Positions 18,423 through 27,089 of a stretch of 64,000 nt of DNA are shown here, piece by piece; position 1 is the first letter of the stretch; every line of letters starts with the position of its first letter. The stretch comes from Paenibacillus_S sp043945595 (GTDB taxonomy: Bacteria; Bacillota; Bacilli; Paenibacillales; NBRC-103111). Position numbers and translations under genes: made by a program. The stretch covers positions 4,898,001 to 4,962,000 of the forward strand of contig NZ_JBIFNP010000001.1 in the NCBI RefSeq assembly GCF_043945595.1. The letters are read 5' to 3'. The notes under the pieces are model-generated. The model did no database searches and was not told the origin of the DNA. It was given only the letters and a program-made list of their open reading frames with translations.

Positions 18423-18827
18423 CGATAAGACCGCAGCCAGCCGCATTACCATGAACAGCATGGCCAACACCGTAAAGACGAAGCCGCACAGCAAATATCC
18501 GTAATGGTAGAGCGGATAGCTGGCGCTGTCTCTGATGACGGCAATGACATCCGTAAACAGAAACAAGCTGCCTACCGCGAATACGCCGATCAACGCATAA
18601 TCGAAATAAGTCCACTGCAGCAGCATCGAAGCGGCGGCAGGCAGCGGCGGGCTTTTGTCTTCACCTGCATCCGAAAGCTCCCCGTTCTCCGTCTCCTCAC
18701 CTGCCCGCTCCTGCTCCGGTTTGCTGTTCGAGCGCTGCTGCTGAATGACCATCCATACCAGCATCACGGCAGAGGCAGTGACGATAAGCCCGGCAATCCC
18801 GGCCAGCAGAGCTAAAGTTAATTTCAT
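18348..18827 (-). CDS. Membrane protein with three spans and acidic loop
   Basis: ATG 18825-18827 (MKLTLALLAGIAGLIVTAS) with GGGGG upstream. One N-terminal span, an acidic linker rich in Glu/Asp/Ser (about residues 30-70), then two further spans (DYALIGVFAVGSLFLFTDV and YLLCGFVFTVLAMLFMV). The C-terminal 25 residues lie antisense to the end of the YkvI gene, which is unusual; the real stop may be earlier if another one-base insertion is present. No known family. Confidence 0.55.
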   Translation of the reverse strand: MKLTLALLAGIAGLIVTASAVMLVWMVIQQQRSNSKPEQERAGEETENGELSDAGEDKSPPLPAAASMLLQWTYFDYALIGVFAVGSLFLFTDVIAVIRDSASYPLYHYGYLLCGFVFTVLAMLFMVMRLAAVLSLVRSGRAVSAADEHRHPGEADQAE

Positions 18828-18863
18828 ATGCCGACCCCCTGATTCTTTCATTCTATAATGCTT

Positions 18864-19154
18864 TTAGGGCTGAAGCGATAATTGATAGACAAGCCATAAC
18901 GACAGGCCGAATGCCGCAACGGGAAAAGCAACCAGCAGCGGCTTCAGCACGCGCCCCGTCGGTCCCCGGGCTTCACGCCAGAGCCACTGCTCATTCCAGC
19001 GGAACGCCGCGGATTTCCGGAGGATGGTCTCTTTATCTCCGTCCGGCTCCGGCTCTTCCAGAGGAAGCTTTTCGGCTTTCTGCGATATTTTACCGCGCTT
19101 CCATCCGACCTTGTAGGTGATTTCGCGCTCTGTTTTTTGCTTCGAGTCCATCAT
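18864..19154 (-). CDS. Hypothetical protein with C-terminal membrane anchor
   Basis: 96 residues from the ATG at 19152-19154 (MMDSKQKTEREITYKVGWK), after GGGGG. The first 65 residues are hydrophilic and charged; one hydrophobic helix (LLVAFPVAAFGLSLWLVY) ends the protein, so it is probably tail-anchored in the membrane. It lies upstream of the three-span protein gene on the same strand and may be cotranscribed. No known family. Confidence 0.6.
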   Translation of the reverse strand: MMDSKQKTEREITYKVGWKRGKISQKAEKLPLEEPEPDGDKETILRKSAAFRWNEQWLWREARGPTGRVLKPLLVAFPVAAFGLSLWLVYQLSLQP

Positions 19155-19244
19155 TGCGCCCCCGTTCGTTATACTATATACTATAGTATTTATATACACT
19201 AAAAAAAGCAATGAATTTTGTACAGCTGCAAGGAGCAGATCATC

Positions 19245-20163
19245 ATGTGGTTTATTTTTGCCGCCGCCTCGGCCGTTTGCTTCGGTTTGAGAGGCATCTT
19301 GTACCAATCGGACCTCCCAGCGGCCGATTGACCGGAATCTGCTGCTATTGGGGGTTTATCTGTGCGGCGCGGTCGTTGCGCTCGCGGTCAACGCGTTCAC
19401 GGGGCAGGCATGGTCGGCGGGAGCCTGGATCGGAGTGAACATGGGCTTGTTCTCTTTCATTTCAAACGCTTCCATGTACCGCGGCTTTGCCGTAGGCAGA
19501 GCCTCCCTCGTAGCCATGTTTACGGGGCTCCCTCCGGTCATTGTCGTCCTGCTGGCTTATCTCCTGTGGAACGAAAAGCTGAATATGTGGCAATCGCTTT
19601 CATTTCTTGTCATTATATCGGGCTTGCTGCTGATCCGTTATTCCAGCGATATTTCCTGGCGGAATCTGAAGGGCGCGGGCTGGGGCGCGCTCGCGATGCT
19701 GGGCTTCGGCATCACCGACCTCTCCTCCAAGCAGGCTGCGCGTCTCGGAGCCGAGACGCTGCCGACTTTGACCTTGATGTACGTGACCGGCACACTGCTG
19801 TTCGGAGCCGCCTGGTACATAAGCCAGCGCCGGCAGCAGGCGGTGCGTTCCCTCGTCGCCGCAGCGTCGGAAACGGACGCAAGCGGCTCTGCGGGAGCGG
19901 CCGGAGCTCCCGCCCCTTGGAAGGCGGGCCGCACGCTGCTCTGGGGCATGGCGGTCGGCTTGACTAACATCAGCGGCATGATGCTCGTTATGCCAGCCTT
20001 CAAGCTCGGCGTCACCGGTCTCGTCTCGGTCGTCATTGCCATGAACGTCGTCCTCGTGCTGCTTTACGCGCGCTTCGTGCTGAAGGAGCGCTTCAGCCGG
20101 ATGGAAGCATGCGGCTTAGCCTGCGCTTTCATCGGCATTCTGATCCTCCGCTTGGCAGGCTGA
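19245..20163 (+). CDS. DMT-superfamily (EamA) permease, frameshifted
   Basis: AAGGAG precedes ATG 19245, reading MWFIFAAASAVCFGLRGI, then LYQSD and a stop. Removing the C at 19309 (TCGGACC to TGGACC) gives LYQWTSQRPIDRNLLLLG and joins the long downstream frame. Corrected length is 305 residues with about ten spans in two EamA halves, separated by an Ala/Ser-rich loop (AAASETDASGSAGAAG). Metabolite exporter or permease of unknown substrate. The second half ends LACAFIGILILRLAG. Confidence 0.85.
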
Positions 20164-20490
20164 CAAGTGTCGCGCTCAGCGCTGAGTAAGGTCACCGGTC
20201 ACTCGCCGCCGGCTAATTCGTTACTCAGCATTTGATAGTTGTGCCACCCTCGGTCTAGGCACGTCACACTACACTGATAGATACGTCACGGTCCGTGCTG
20301 ACACGTCAATCAGTGCCGTCCCGTCACGCTCCGCGTCAGCTGGCGGGCACTCCGGCTCCGTGCGCGCCGAAGCATCCGTCTTGTGCCGGGCAAGCCAGTC
20401 TTCAAACGCAAACAAATCGGCGGTCCCGCTGCTTGACAAGCATAGAGGTCCGTCGATTTGTTTGCGTAACGGTAATCATAAGTGCCTTTA
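20164..20490. repeat. Intergenic region with CGTCA repeats, a palindrome and a long hairpin
   Basis: No ORF with a ribosome site. It holds the perfect palindrome CTCAGCGCTGAG (20175-20186), two GGTCAC words, and five CGTCA words at 20262, 20284, 20304, 20322 and 20334. At the right end CGCAAACAAATCGGCGG (20407-20423) pairs with CCGTCGATTTGTTTGCG (20450-20466) with one G-T mismatch, around an inner GCTTG/CAAGC hairpin. The hairpin separates two convergent genes and may terminate both, although no T tract follows. Confidence 0.5.
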
Positions 20491-21621
20491 TTACGATTCC
20501 TTGCGGTAGGTGCGGTATACGCTTTTCAGCTGCTGAACGACTCTGGACATCGAGTACGACTTCTGCGCTTTATCCCAGGCGACGCGCCCGAGATTGTAGC
20601 GGTAGGTCGGATCGCTGATCACTTTCTCCAATGCGGAGGTCAGCGCCGGCACGTCCTCCACGGGAACGAGCAGCCCGTTGTTGCCATGGGAGATCTGCTC
20701 GGGGATCCCCCCTACATCCGTTCCGATCAAAGCCAAGCCGCAGAGAGCCGCTTCGGCAAATACCGAGCCGAACGCCTCCGCCCGGGAAGGAAGCACGAAT
20801 ACATCGAAGAATGGCATGAAATCTTCCGGGTGCAGCATATAACCGTAAAATATAATTTCTTCATAAATATTGAGCTCGATAGCCATCTGCTCCAGCTCGG
20901 TGCGGATCGGGCCGTCGCCGATCAGGTGCAGTACAAAAGAGTAGCCGCGTTTTTTCAGCTCGGAGCAGGCATAGAGCAGCGTATCCAGCCCTTTCGCCGG
21001 CACGAGACGGCAGACCGTGATGAGCTGGGTAATTTTGTTCTCGTGCGAGACGGGACGGAATCTTTTCTCATCGAAGCCGTTCGGAATGACGCCGATTTTT
21101 TCCGGCTCCTGCACGTACTCGGATAAATACTGCTTGAATGCGTTGGAGACCGTCAGCATTTGATCCACCCGCTCTTCGAGCTCCCGGTAAATCGAGGTCA
21201 AGAACAGGTGCTCCGGTCCGTTCGCTTCAATTTTGCCGTTCAGGATCAATTCCCGCTCATAGCTGGAGTGCACCGTCATCAGCACCGGCGTATCCGGATA
21301 CAGCTGCTTCATAACCAATGCGGCGATCGGATGATGGGCATGGATCAAATCATATTGTTTATGCAGACGCAGCTTGGTCCACCATACATAGTCCTTATAT
21401 GTTTGTATGTATTTATCAACGACCGGATGGCCGGCGTATTCCTCCCAATCGAAGGTAGAGAACTCGACCGGCTCCGTTCCTTTGCTGCGCACCCGCTTCG
21501 GCAACGAAAACAGCTCCATTTCCCAGCCGCGTTTATTAAACCGTTCCAGCATAAAGGGAACCATGGACGATACGCCTCCCGGCTGCTCCGGGGGGAAAAA
21601 CAATGCTTGTAAGATATTCAT
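20491..21621 (-). CDS. Family 4 glycosyltransferase (GT-B)
   Basis: 376 residues. N-terminal acceptor-domain signature FFPPEQPGGVSSMVPF and HAHHPIAALV; C-terminal donor domain TVCRLVPAKGLDTLLYA, GDGPIRTELE and the GT4 EX7E motif in EAFGSVFAEAALCGLALIGTD. Start ATG 21619-21621 (MNILQALFF) follows GGAGGG; the 18-codon extension upstream is discarded. Transfers a nucleotide-activated sugar to a lipid, glycan or small molecule; the acceptor is unknown. Monocistronic. Confidence 0.88.
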   Translation of the reverse strand: MNILQALFFPPEQPGGVSSMVPFMLERFNKRGWEMELFSLPKRVRSKGTEPVEFSTFDWEEYAGHPVVDKYIQTYKDYVWWTKLRLHKQYDLIHAHHPIAALVMKQLYPDTPVLMTVHSSYERELILNGKIEANGPEHLFLTSIYRELEERVDQMLTVSNAFKQYLSEYVQEPEKIGVIPNGFDEKRFRPVSHENKITQLITVCRLVPAKGLDTLLYACSELKKRGYSFVLHLIGDGPIRTELEQMAIELNIYEEIIFYGYMLHPEDFMPFFDVFVLPSRAEAFGSVFAEAALCGLALIGTDVGGIPEQISHGNNGLLVPVEDVPALTSALEKVISDPTYRYNLGRVAWDKAQKSYSMSRVVQQLKSVYRTYRKES

Positions 21622-21828
21622 GATAGCCCTCCGTATGTCTTGCGTGATTATAAAGAACTGCCTGATTACAACCACTCATATTTACATGGTAACAGTATTA
21701 AGGAAGCACTACAAGGGTGTCCGGCAAAAGAAAAATAAGACAGGATCGGACATTTTTCTCCCCAAAACGAATACGGGCTTGCTATAATAAACTTATCTTT
21801 TAGCAAAATATGGAGGCAATCTCGATTG

Positions 21829-22974
21829 ATGAATGCTTTGACTTTGTCGGATTTGTGGCTCGGTACGCTCGGAGCCGTCATTTCTTATACGGTGATCCTG
21901 ACGATCTTGTTTTTGACCCTGATTACCGCCTTTCGATTGCTCGTCAGCCGCCGCAAAATCGCTTATTTCTCGATCATGATCTCCTTGCTGATCCTGATCA
22001 TTCAGTACTTTCAGCTCGTTTCGTTCCAGCTTACCCAAGAGCAGAGCAGCGCCGCCCATTTTACCGCCCTTCTGCTGAAGGTCCTGTCCTTTGTATTCGT
22101 CAATGTCGGAGTGTACCAGCTGTACAATGCCACCAAGCTAAAAGACAGCCTCGTTATTCTGATGTTTATGATTATTACCGCCCTTGTATCCCTTACTTAT
22201 TGGTATATGCCGGATTGGATTCAGGGAAGTGCGGATCAGGTTCGGCTGATGCAGCCGCTCGGCATGGAGCTGTATTTATTTCTTCTGATCTTCGTGAGCT
22301 TTCTGCTTGTCAATCCGCGAATTGGGCAGAATGGCAAGTATCAGCTGATGCTGACCTTTTATTTTTGCTCGCACATGCTGCACATGGCCAATCTGTACTT
22401 GTTCAATGACCGGCAGCCGATCATCACCAAGTTCGAGCAGTGGATTCCGACGGCCTTTCACGTCGTGCTGTTTCTGTTCATATTCGAGAGAGTTATCGAA
22501 ATCATGCAGGCGATTTATAATTCGTCCATTACAGACGCATTGACCAAGCTGTATAATAGAAAATATTTTTATAACCGCGTCAATCAGCATGTCGCCCAGC
22601 AAATTGCGGTTACGGTCATATTCAGCGATATCGACAATTTCAAAAAGCTTAATGATACCAAAGGCCATCATATGGGGGATCTCGTCTTAAAGCAGGTCGC
22701 GCAGATCGTCAAGGAAGAATGCGAAAGCGTAGGCATTTGCGGCCGTTACGGCGGCGAGGAAATGGTTATTCTCGTGACGGACACCGAGGTGGATGCCAGC
22801 GAGCTTGCGGAACGAATTCGCGCCCGCGTCGAATCGGAGACGATCGTCACCGTCAGCATGGGGTACAGCTACTACCGTAAAAATATAACGGCGGACGAGC
22901 TGATCAAGCAGGCCGATGAGGCTATGTACAAAGCCAAAACGAGCGGCAAAAACAAAGTCGTCGCCTATGCCTGA
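21829..22974 (+). CDS. Membrane-bound diguanylate cyclase (GGDEF)
   Basis: About 381 residues: N-terminal membrane sensor of six to seven helices (residues 8-225), then a GGDEF domain starting ITDALTKLYNRKYF, metal-binding FSDIDNFKKLND and active site RYGGEEM. GGEEF-type sites are catalytically competent, so it should make c-di-GMP. No RxxD inhibitory site is seen five residues before GGEE. An extended -10 promoter TGCTATAAT (21780-21788) lies upstream. Either ATG 21829 or TTG 21826 could start it; GGAGG is spaced slightly better for TTG. Confidence 0.9.
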   Translation: MNALTLSDLWLGTLGAVISYTVILTILFLTLITAFRLLVSRRKIAYFSIMISLLILIIQYFQLVSFQLTQEQSSAAHFTALLLKVLSFVFVNVGVYQLYNATKLKDSLVILMFMIITALVSLTYWYMPDWIQGSADQVRLMQPLGMELYLFLLIFVSFLLVNPRIGQNGKYQLMLTFYFCSHMLHMANLYLFNDRQPIITKFEQWIPTAFHVVLFLFIFERVIEIMQAIYNSSITDALTKLYNRKYFYNRVNQHVAQQIAVTVIFSDIDNFKKLNDTKGHHMGDLVLKQVAQIVKEECESVGICGRYGGEEMVILVTDTEVDASELAERIRARVESETIVTVSMGYSYYRKNITADELIKQADEAMYKAKTSGKNKVVAYA

Positions 22975-23022
22975 CCAAGCGCAGCACACTTACATAAGTC
23001 AAAAGAAATGAGGAATATGGAA

Positions 23023-23943
23023 ATGAAACAACCTAATATCGTCGTCATCGGCAGCTTGAATATGGATTTGGTCGTCACGTCGGACCGCATGCCCCGGGTC
23101 GGGGAAACGATTGAAGGGTCCGATATTCATTATATCCCTGGAGGCAAGGGGGCCAACCAGGCCATCGGCTGCTCACGTCTCGGCGCCAATGTCACAATGA
23201 TCGGCTCGGTAGGCAAGGATGCTTTCGGAGAGCAGATTATCCGGCAGATGAACAATAACGGCATCGTTACGGACCGGATCGCTCAGCTGAACGGCGTCCC
23301 TACGGGCACCGCCACAATCCTGCATACCGCCGAGGACAACTGTATCGTGATTGTGCCGGGAGCGAACGGCAGAACGACAGCGGAGCTCGTGGCCGCCAAC
23401 GAGGAAATGATCCGCCAAGCGGATGTACTGCTGCTTCAGCTTGAGGTTCCGCTCTCCACCGTACTGGAAGCTCTCCGCATCGCCCGTGCGCACGGGATCC
23501 GCACAGTGCTGAATCCTGCGCCGGCCAAGCCTCTATCCGATGAGCTGCTGGGGCTGGTCGACATTCTCACCCCGAATGAAACGGAATTCGAGGCGCTGAG
23601 CGGCCAAGCTTATTCGACCGACGAGGAGCTGACGGCGGGCATGAAGGACTGGGAAGCCCGGTTCCGGCAGACGCTGATCATAACGCGGGGAGACAAAGGC
23701 AGCTCCTACCTCAATAACGGAGAGCTGCGCACGATCGCCGCACCAACCGTGCGGGTGGTCGACACTACAGGCGCAGGTGACTGCTTCAATGCCGCGTTAT
23801 GCTGCAGCCTGGCTGCCGGCCAATCGATGGATGAGGCCGTACGGTTCGCCATCCATGCCGCATCGCTGTCCGTTACGAAATTCGGAGCTCAAGATGGCAT
23901 GCCCACACTGGCTGAGGTGAACGAGAAGCTTACTCAATATTAA
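23023..23943 (+). CDS. rbsK: Ribokinase
   Basis: PfkB-family kinase phosphorylating ribose (or deoxyribose) at C5. About 306 residues. N-terminal SLNMDLVVTSDRMPRVGET, di-Gly switch HYIPGGKGANQA, and the C-terminal signature VVDTTGAGDCFNAAL with catalytic Asp and anion hole. ATG 23023 is preferred: GAGGAA is 7 nt upstream, while ATG 23008 and 23017 are badly spaced. Not in an rbs transport operon; it follows the diguanylate cyclase by 48 nt. Confidence 0.93.
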   Translation: MKQPNIVVIGSLNMDLVVTSDRMPRVGETIEGSDIHYIPGGKGANQAIGCSRLGANVTMIGSVGKDAFGEQIIRQMNNNGIVTDRIAQLNGVPTGTATILHTAEDNCIVIVPGANGRTTAELVAANEEMIRQADVLLLQLEVPLSTVLEALRIARAHGIRTVLNPAPAKPLSDELLGLVDILTPNETEFEALSGQAYSTDEELTAGMKDWEARFRQTLIITRGDKGSSYLNNGELRTIAAPTVRVVDTTGAGDCFNAALCCSLAAGQSMDEAVRFAIHAASLSVTKFGAQDGMPTLAEVNEKLTQY

Positions 23944-24136
23944 ATAAGGCATCTACCGGCTGGTCCAGCAGATCGCTCAATTTTTTGGCGGTTGCGGGAC
24001 CAACGGTTTTTACGGAACGTTCCAGAAGACTGATATAGGAGGAGCTGAGTCCCGATCGTTTAGCCAGTTCTCTTTGGGATAGCCCCTTCACAATTCTCGC
24101 TCTGGTGAATGCAGCCGAATTACTTCTGATCTTCAT
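23930..24136 (-). CDS. Small XRE-type HTH regulator
   Basis: 68 residues consisting of one Cro/C1 helix-turn-helix: FTRARIVKGLSQRELAKRS, GLSSSYISLLERSVKTVGP, ATAKKLSDLLDQPVDALF. AAAGGGGAGG ribosome site. Its 3' end overlaps the end of the convergent rbsK by 14 nt. DNA-binding regulator with unknown targets. Confidence 0.88.
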   Translation of the reverse strand: MKIRSNSAAFTRARIVKGLSQRELAKRSGLSSSYISLLERSVKTVGPATAKKLSDLLDQPVDALFNIE

Positions 24137-24334
24137 GTGATACCCTCCCCTTTCGATTCCCGATAATTCCCATTATAGCAGAAAATTCACTATAGTAATA
24201 TATTAATTTTACTTTTGTATACAAAAAGAAACATAGAGTACTCTAGCTCTTCATGCGTTGAAAAGCCAAATGTTTACTGTTAATATAAACTTATTAACTA
24301 TTGTTTACTTTTGAATACATAATCAGAGGTCGTC
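24137..24334. promoter_or_regulatory. AT-rich divergent promoter region between two XRE genes
   Basis: A markedly AT-rich 198-nt gap between two divergent HTH genes, with several TATA-like and TTAATAT words and repeated TTTACTTTTG/GTTTACTTTTG segments (about 24208-24218 and 24303-24314). The duplicated TTTACTTTTGNATAC word is a plausible operator pair for one of the regulators (inference). Confidence 0.4.
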
Positions 24335-24727
24335 ATGAACTTTTATGAGCAGCTGCGCGATATGCGCAAACTGAAAGGCTTCACCATTCGAGAGCTGTCG
24401 GACCGCTCCGGCGTATCCGCAGCCTATATCTCCCAGCTGGAGAACGGGAACCGCAGCGTCCCTTCGCCGGACGTATTGATGAAATTGTCCGAGGGCTTGA
24501 ATACTCCTTACCCCGAGCTGATGCGGCTCGCCGGTTATTTGGAGACGTCCTCCGATACGTCTGCCGCCCCCTCCGCTTACAAGGCCCCGGTGAATTTGCG
24601 CCGTTTTCTTCGGGAGAACGCTCTGATCTTCGACGGAATTGAGCTGACGGAGCAGGACAAGGAATGGATTGAGCGGATGCTCACAGCCTTGTTCTGGAAG
24701 CAGAAGCAGTCGCAGGAAGAGCTCTAA
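24335..24727 (+). CDS. XRE-type HTH regulator
   Basis: 130 residues. N-terminal Cro/C1 domain (LRDMRKLKGFTIRELSDRS, GVSAAYISQLENGNRSVPS, DVLMKLSEGLNTPYPELMR), then a linker and a C-terminal 50-residue helical part (LIFDGIELTEQDKEWIERML) typical of SinR/ImmR-like Bacillales repressors. Weak AGAGG ribosome site. Targets unknown; divergent from the other XRE gene. Confidence 0.88.
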   Translation: MNFYEQLRDMRKLKGFTIRELSDRSGVSAAYISQLENGNRSVPSPDVLMKLSEGLNTPYPELMRLAGYLETSSDTSAAPSAYKAPVNLRRFLRENALIFDGIELTEQDKEWIERMLTALFWKQKQSQEEL

Positions 24728-24906
24728 TCTCTCCTCCGCCCGAGAACAACGCAAGGCAATGCACCAGTCAACGCCTCTTAGCGTCTGCAAAATGTAACAC
24801 AAGCGGGCGAGGCTTGCTTCCGCCGGTTTTTGTGAGCGTGCCCCGGGTCTCAGCCTCTGCCAGCCATAAGCTTGCTCCGATTCCTTTCTTGAACAGCACC
24901 GCACAC

Positions 24907-24959
24907 AAAAAGCCCGTTAGGTCACTTCCCTTCCCAAGGGAGGAGCCTAACGGGCTTGT
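24907..24959 (-). terminator. Terminator of the queD-queE-queC operon
   Basis: Minus-strand AGCCCGTTAGG pairs with CCTAACGGGCT around an inner TCCCTTGGGAAGGGA-like hairpin, followed by TTTTT. Confidence 0.85.
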
Positions 24960-24963
24960 CTTT

Positions 24964-25686
24964 TTATTTATAAGCGATCGGGTCCTTGCTTCCCGCCTCC
25001 GCAAAGCCTTTGAGCCGCAGACGGCAGCTGTCGCAGACGCCGCAGGCTTCCTCCTGCCCGTTATAGCAGGAGGTCGTCAAATGATAAGGCACATCCAACT
25101 TCATGCCTTGACGGATGATTTCCGCCTTGGTTCACTCGCTGAGCGGCGTCTCGATCCGGATCGGACGGCCCTCTACTCCAACGCGCGTCGCAAGCGCCAT
25201 GACTTCCTCCACCTTGCGGATGAATTCGGGACGGCAGTCCGGATAGCCGCTGTAATCCAGCGCGTTAACGCCGATATAAATCGCCTCCGCCTCGGTTACC
25301 TCGGCATAGGATGTAGCAATCGAAAGAAACAGCAGGTTTCGGCCTGGCACATAAGTGATCGGCACTTCCGACTCCTTCTCTGCTGCCGCGTCGCCCCGCT
25401 CCTCCCTCGGCTTGGTCATATCCGGCACGTCCAACGATTCGTCCGTCAAAGCGCTGCCGCCGAATTCCTTCAGAAAATCGAGTTTAATGACCTTATGACG
25501 GTCCGCAACCCCATAATGCCGAGCTACCTGGCGGGCGTTCTCCAGCTCGATCTTATGCCGCTGCCCGTAATCGAATGTAATCGGGTACAGCTCGTACCCG
25601 GCCTCCTGGGCTATTCCCATACAGGTTGTGCTGTCCAGGCCGCCGCTCAAAATAATAACCGCTTTTTTGCGCGAACTTGTCGTCAT
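24964..25686 (-). CDS. queC: 7-cyano-7-deazaguanine synthase QueC with an in-frame TGA
   Basis: ATP-dependent conversion of 7-carboxy-7-deazaguanine to preQ0. PP-loop IILSGGLDSTTC and YGQRHKIELENA are present. The frame stops at TGA (ETPLSE-stop), but the same frame continues TKAEIIRQGMKLDVPYH and the zinc-binding Cys cluster EEACGVCDSCRLRLKGF, ending at 24964. QueC proteins have Trp-Thr-Lys here, so TGG has been read as TGA (expected TGGACC, observed TGAACC). ATG 25684-25686 is taken as the start; a GTG at 25696-25698 is possible. Truncated as read, it would lose the zinc site and be inactive. Confidence 0.9.
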
Positions 25687-25759
25687 TGCCGCTTCCACAC
25701 CTTTTCGTTTTCATCTCTTTATGACTTTAACGCCGGGGCTTACGCATCCCGGCGTCCTG

Positions 25760-26440
25760 TTATACCCCGCGTGCCGCAGGGTCCCAAATGATTTTGTGAA
25801 GCTGCATATTCAGCTTCACCTGTGACAAGCCATGCTCGAGCATCAGCTCGACCAGACGATGCGGCGGCATCGTTTCCCATACCGGGCTGAACAGCGGCAG
25901 CGCCTTCGTCGGCACCTGCTCGAGCAGCCGCCTGGCTTCGTTAAAGTCATCCAGGCTGCCGATGACGAATTTCAGCTCGTCCTGCTCGCGCAACTTGGCA
26001 AAGTTGCCAAGCAGCATTTTATCCGACTCGCCGGAATCCGGCAGCTTATAGTCCATCACGTACCGCACCTTCGGCGAGTGAATCCGCTCCATAAACGGCG
26101 ATAAATCGATGGCGCCGTTCGTTTCGATATGAATGTCCGCCAATCGTTCGATGCCCAGCAGGGCTTCGATCAGCGCGGCGGATTTTTCTCCGTACAGCAG
26201 CGGCTCTCCGCCTGTCAAGCAAAGATGCGTCGAACGGTATCCGCGCACCTGCTCGACGATTTCATCGATCGTCATGACGAACTCCGCTTCTTCCGGCGGA
26301 TAGCTGTACTTGGTATCGCACCAGGTACAGCGGAGGTTGCAGCCGAATAAACGGACAAAAACCGTTGGGAAGCCAGCCCGCGTCCCTTCGCCTTCGACCG
26401 TTTCAAAAATTTCAACCATCGGCAGTTTGATAGCGGTCAA
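25760..26440 (-). CDS. queE: 7-carboxy-7-deazaguanine synthase (radical SAM)
   Basis: Radical SAM enzyme that converts carboxytetrahydropterin to carboxydeazaguanine. About 226 residues. VEIFETVEGEGTRAGFPTV leads to the 4Fe-4S motif CNLRCTWC, then LTGGEPLLYG (SAM-binding GGE) and HIETNGA. The start is probably TTG 26438-26440, whose bases overlap the queD stop (TTGA); the ATG at 26417-26419 would remove the first seven residues. Translational coupling with queD fits the shared pathway. Confidence 0.93.
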   Translation of the reverse strand: MTAIKLPMVEIFETVEGEGTRAGFPTVFVRLFGCNLRCTWCDTKYSYPPEEAEFVMTIDEIVEQVRGYRSTHLCLTGGEPLLYGEKSAALIEALLGIERLADIHIETNGAIDLSPFMERIHSPKVRYVMDYKLPDSGESDKMLLGNFAKLREQDELKFVIGSLDDFNEARRLLEQVPTKALPLFSPVWETMPPHRLVELMLEHGLSQVKLNMQLHKIIWDPAARGV

Positions 26441-26913
26441 CGGGAAGCATCTCCCATCATAGCAGCGGTAACCGCCGCAAAGCTTGTCGGCGTCTCCCAC
26501 AGCCGCAATTCCTCCAGCCGGACACCGGGAGAAAGACCCTCTTCTTTCAATGCGCTGTCGAGCTGCTCGTACATCCACACGATCATGTTCTCCGCAGTCG
26601 TATTCATAGGCGGCAGCACCTCGTTCAAATAGCGGTGATCGAGCCGGTCCATGATCCGTTCTTTGGCGATGCGCTTGATATCCGCAAAATCGATCACGAT
26701 CCCGCGGTGGTCCACCTTGCCCCGCATCATGACCTGGAGCTTGTACGTATGCCCGTGCAGGCTTTTGCATTTTCCTTCATAGCAGTGAAGGTGATGCGCG
26801 CTGTCAAATGTAAACTCCTTGGAAACAAGGACTTCTTTATCGTGATATTTCAGCTGTTCTTCCTGGATATCGGTACCCAGCTTCTGTACTTTGACAGGGA
26901 TTTCGTATTCCAT
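26437..26913 (-). CDS. queD: 6-carboxytetrahydropterin synthase
   Basis: First committed enzyme from dihydroneopterin triphosphate toward queuosine. 158 residues. Zinc ligands in FDSAHHLHCYEGKCKSLHGHTY, catalytic Cys in the same stretch, then VDHRGIVIDFADIK and LDHRYLNE. First gene of queD-queE-queC. A SigA-like promoter is visible on the minus strand (TTGTAG, 18 nt, TATAAT at 26951-26956). No preQ1 riboswitch consensus is seen in the short leader. Confidence 0.94.
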   Translation of the reverse strand: MEYEIPVKVQKLGTDIQEEQLKYHDKEVLVSKEFTFDSAHHLHCYEGKCKSLHGHTYKLQVMMRGKVDHRGIVIDFADIKRIAKERIMDRLDHRYLNEVLPPMNTTAENMIVWMYEQLDSALKEEGLSPGVRLEELRLWETPTSFAAVTAAMMGDASR

Positions 26914-26950
26914 CGTTGTTCATCCTCTCCCCCACAAAAAAACAACCTTT

Positions 26951-26980
26951 ATTATAGCATGGGGGTCTTGCATCCTACAA
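26951..26980 (-). promoter_or_regulatory. Promoter of the que operon
   Basis: On the minus strand -35 TTGTAG (26975-26980), 18-nt spacer, -10 TATAAT (26951-26956), about 40 nt before the queD start codon. Confidence 0.6.
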
Positions 26981-27010
26981 CATGGAGAGTCCGTTCCCGC
27001 CGCTGACAAT

Positions 27011-27084
27011 AAAATGCAAAACGCTCCCGGACCGCCCAGCGAGGACGGACAGGCGCCATCCTTGCAGCGGTCTTCGGGAGCGTT
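27011..27084 (-). terminator. Terminator of the acidic protein gene
   Basis: Minus-strand AACGCTCCCG pairs with CGGGAGCGTT, with inner GC-rich pairing, followed by TTGCATTTT; immediately beyond the stop codon at 27090. Confidence 0.75.
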
Positions 27085-27089
27085 CACGG

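Noticed and set aside
25120..25140. TGA read as Trp or selenocysteine
   Set aside because: TGA terminates many genes here (for example yqhG, SNF2, response regulator), and QueC has Trp, not Sec, at this place.
26914..27000. preQ1 riboswitch before queD
   Set aside because: Leader is about 40 nt with no preQ1-I or II consensus.
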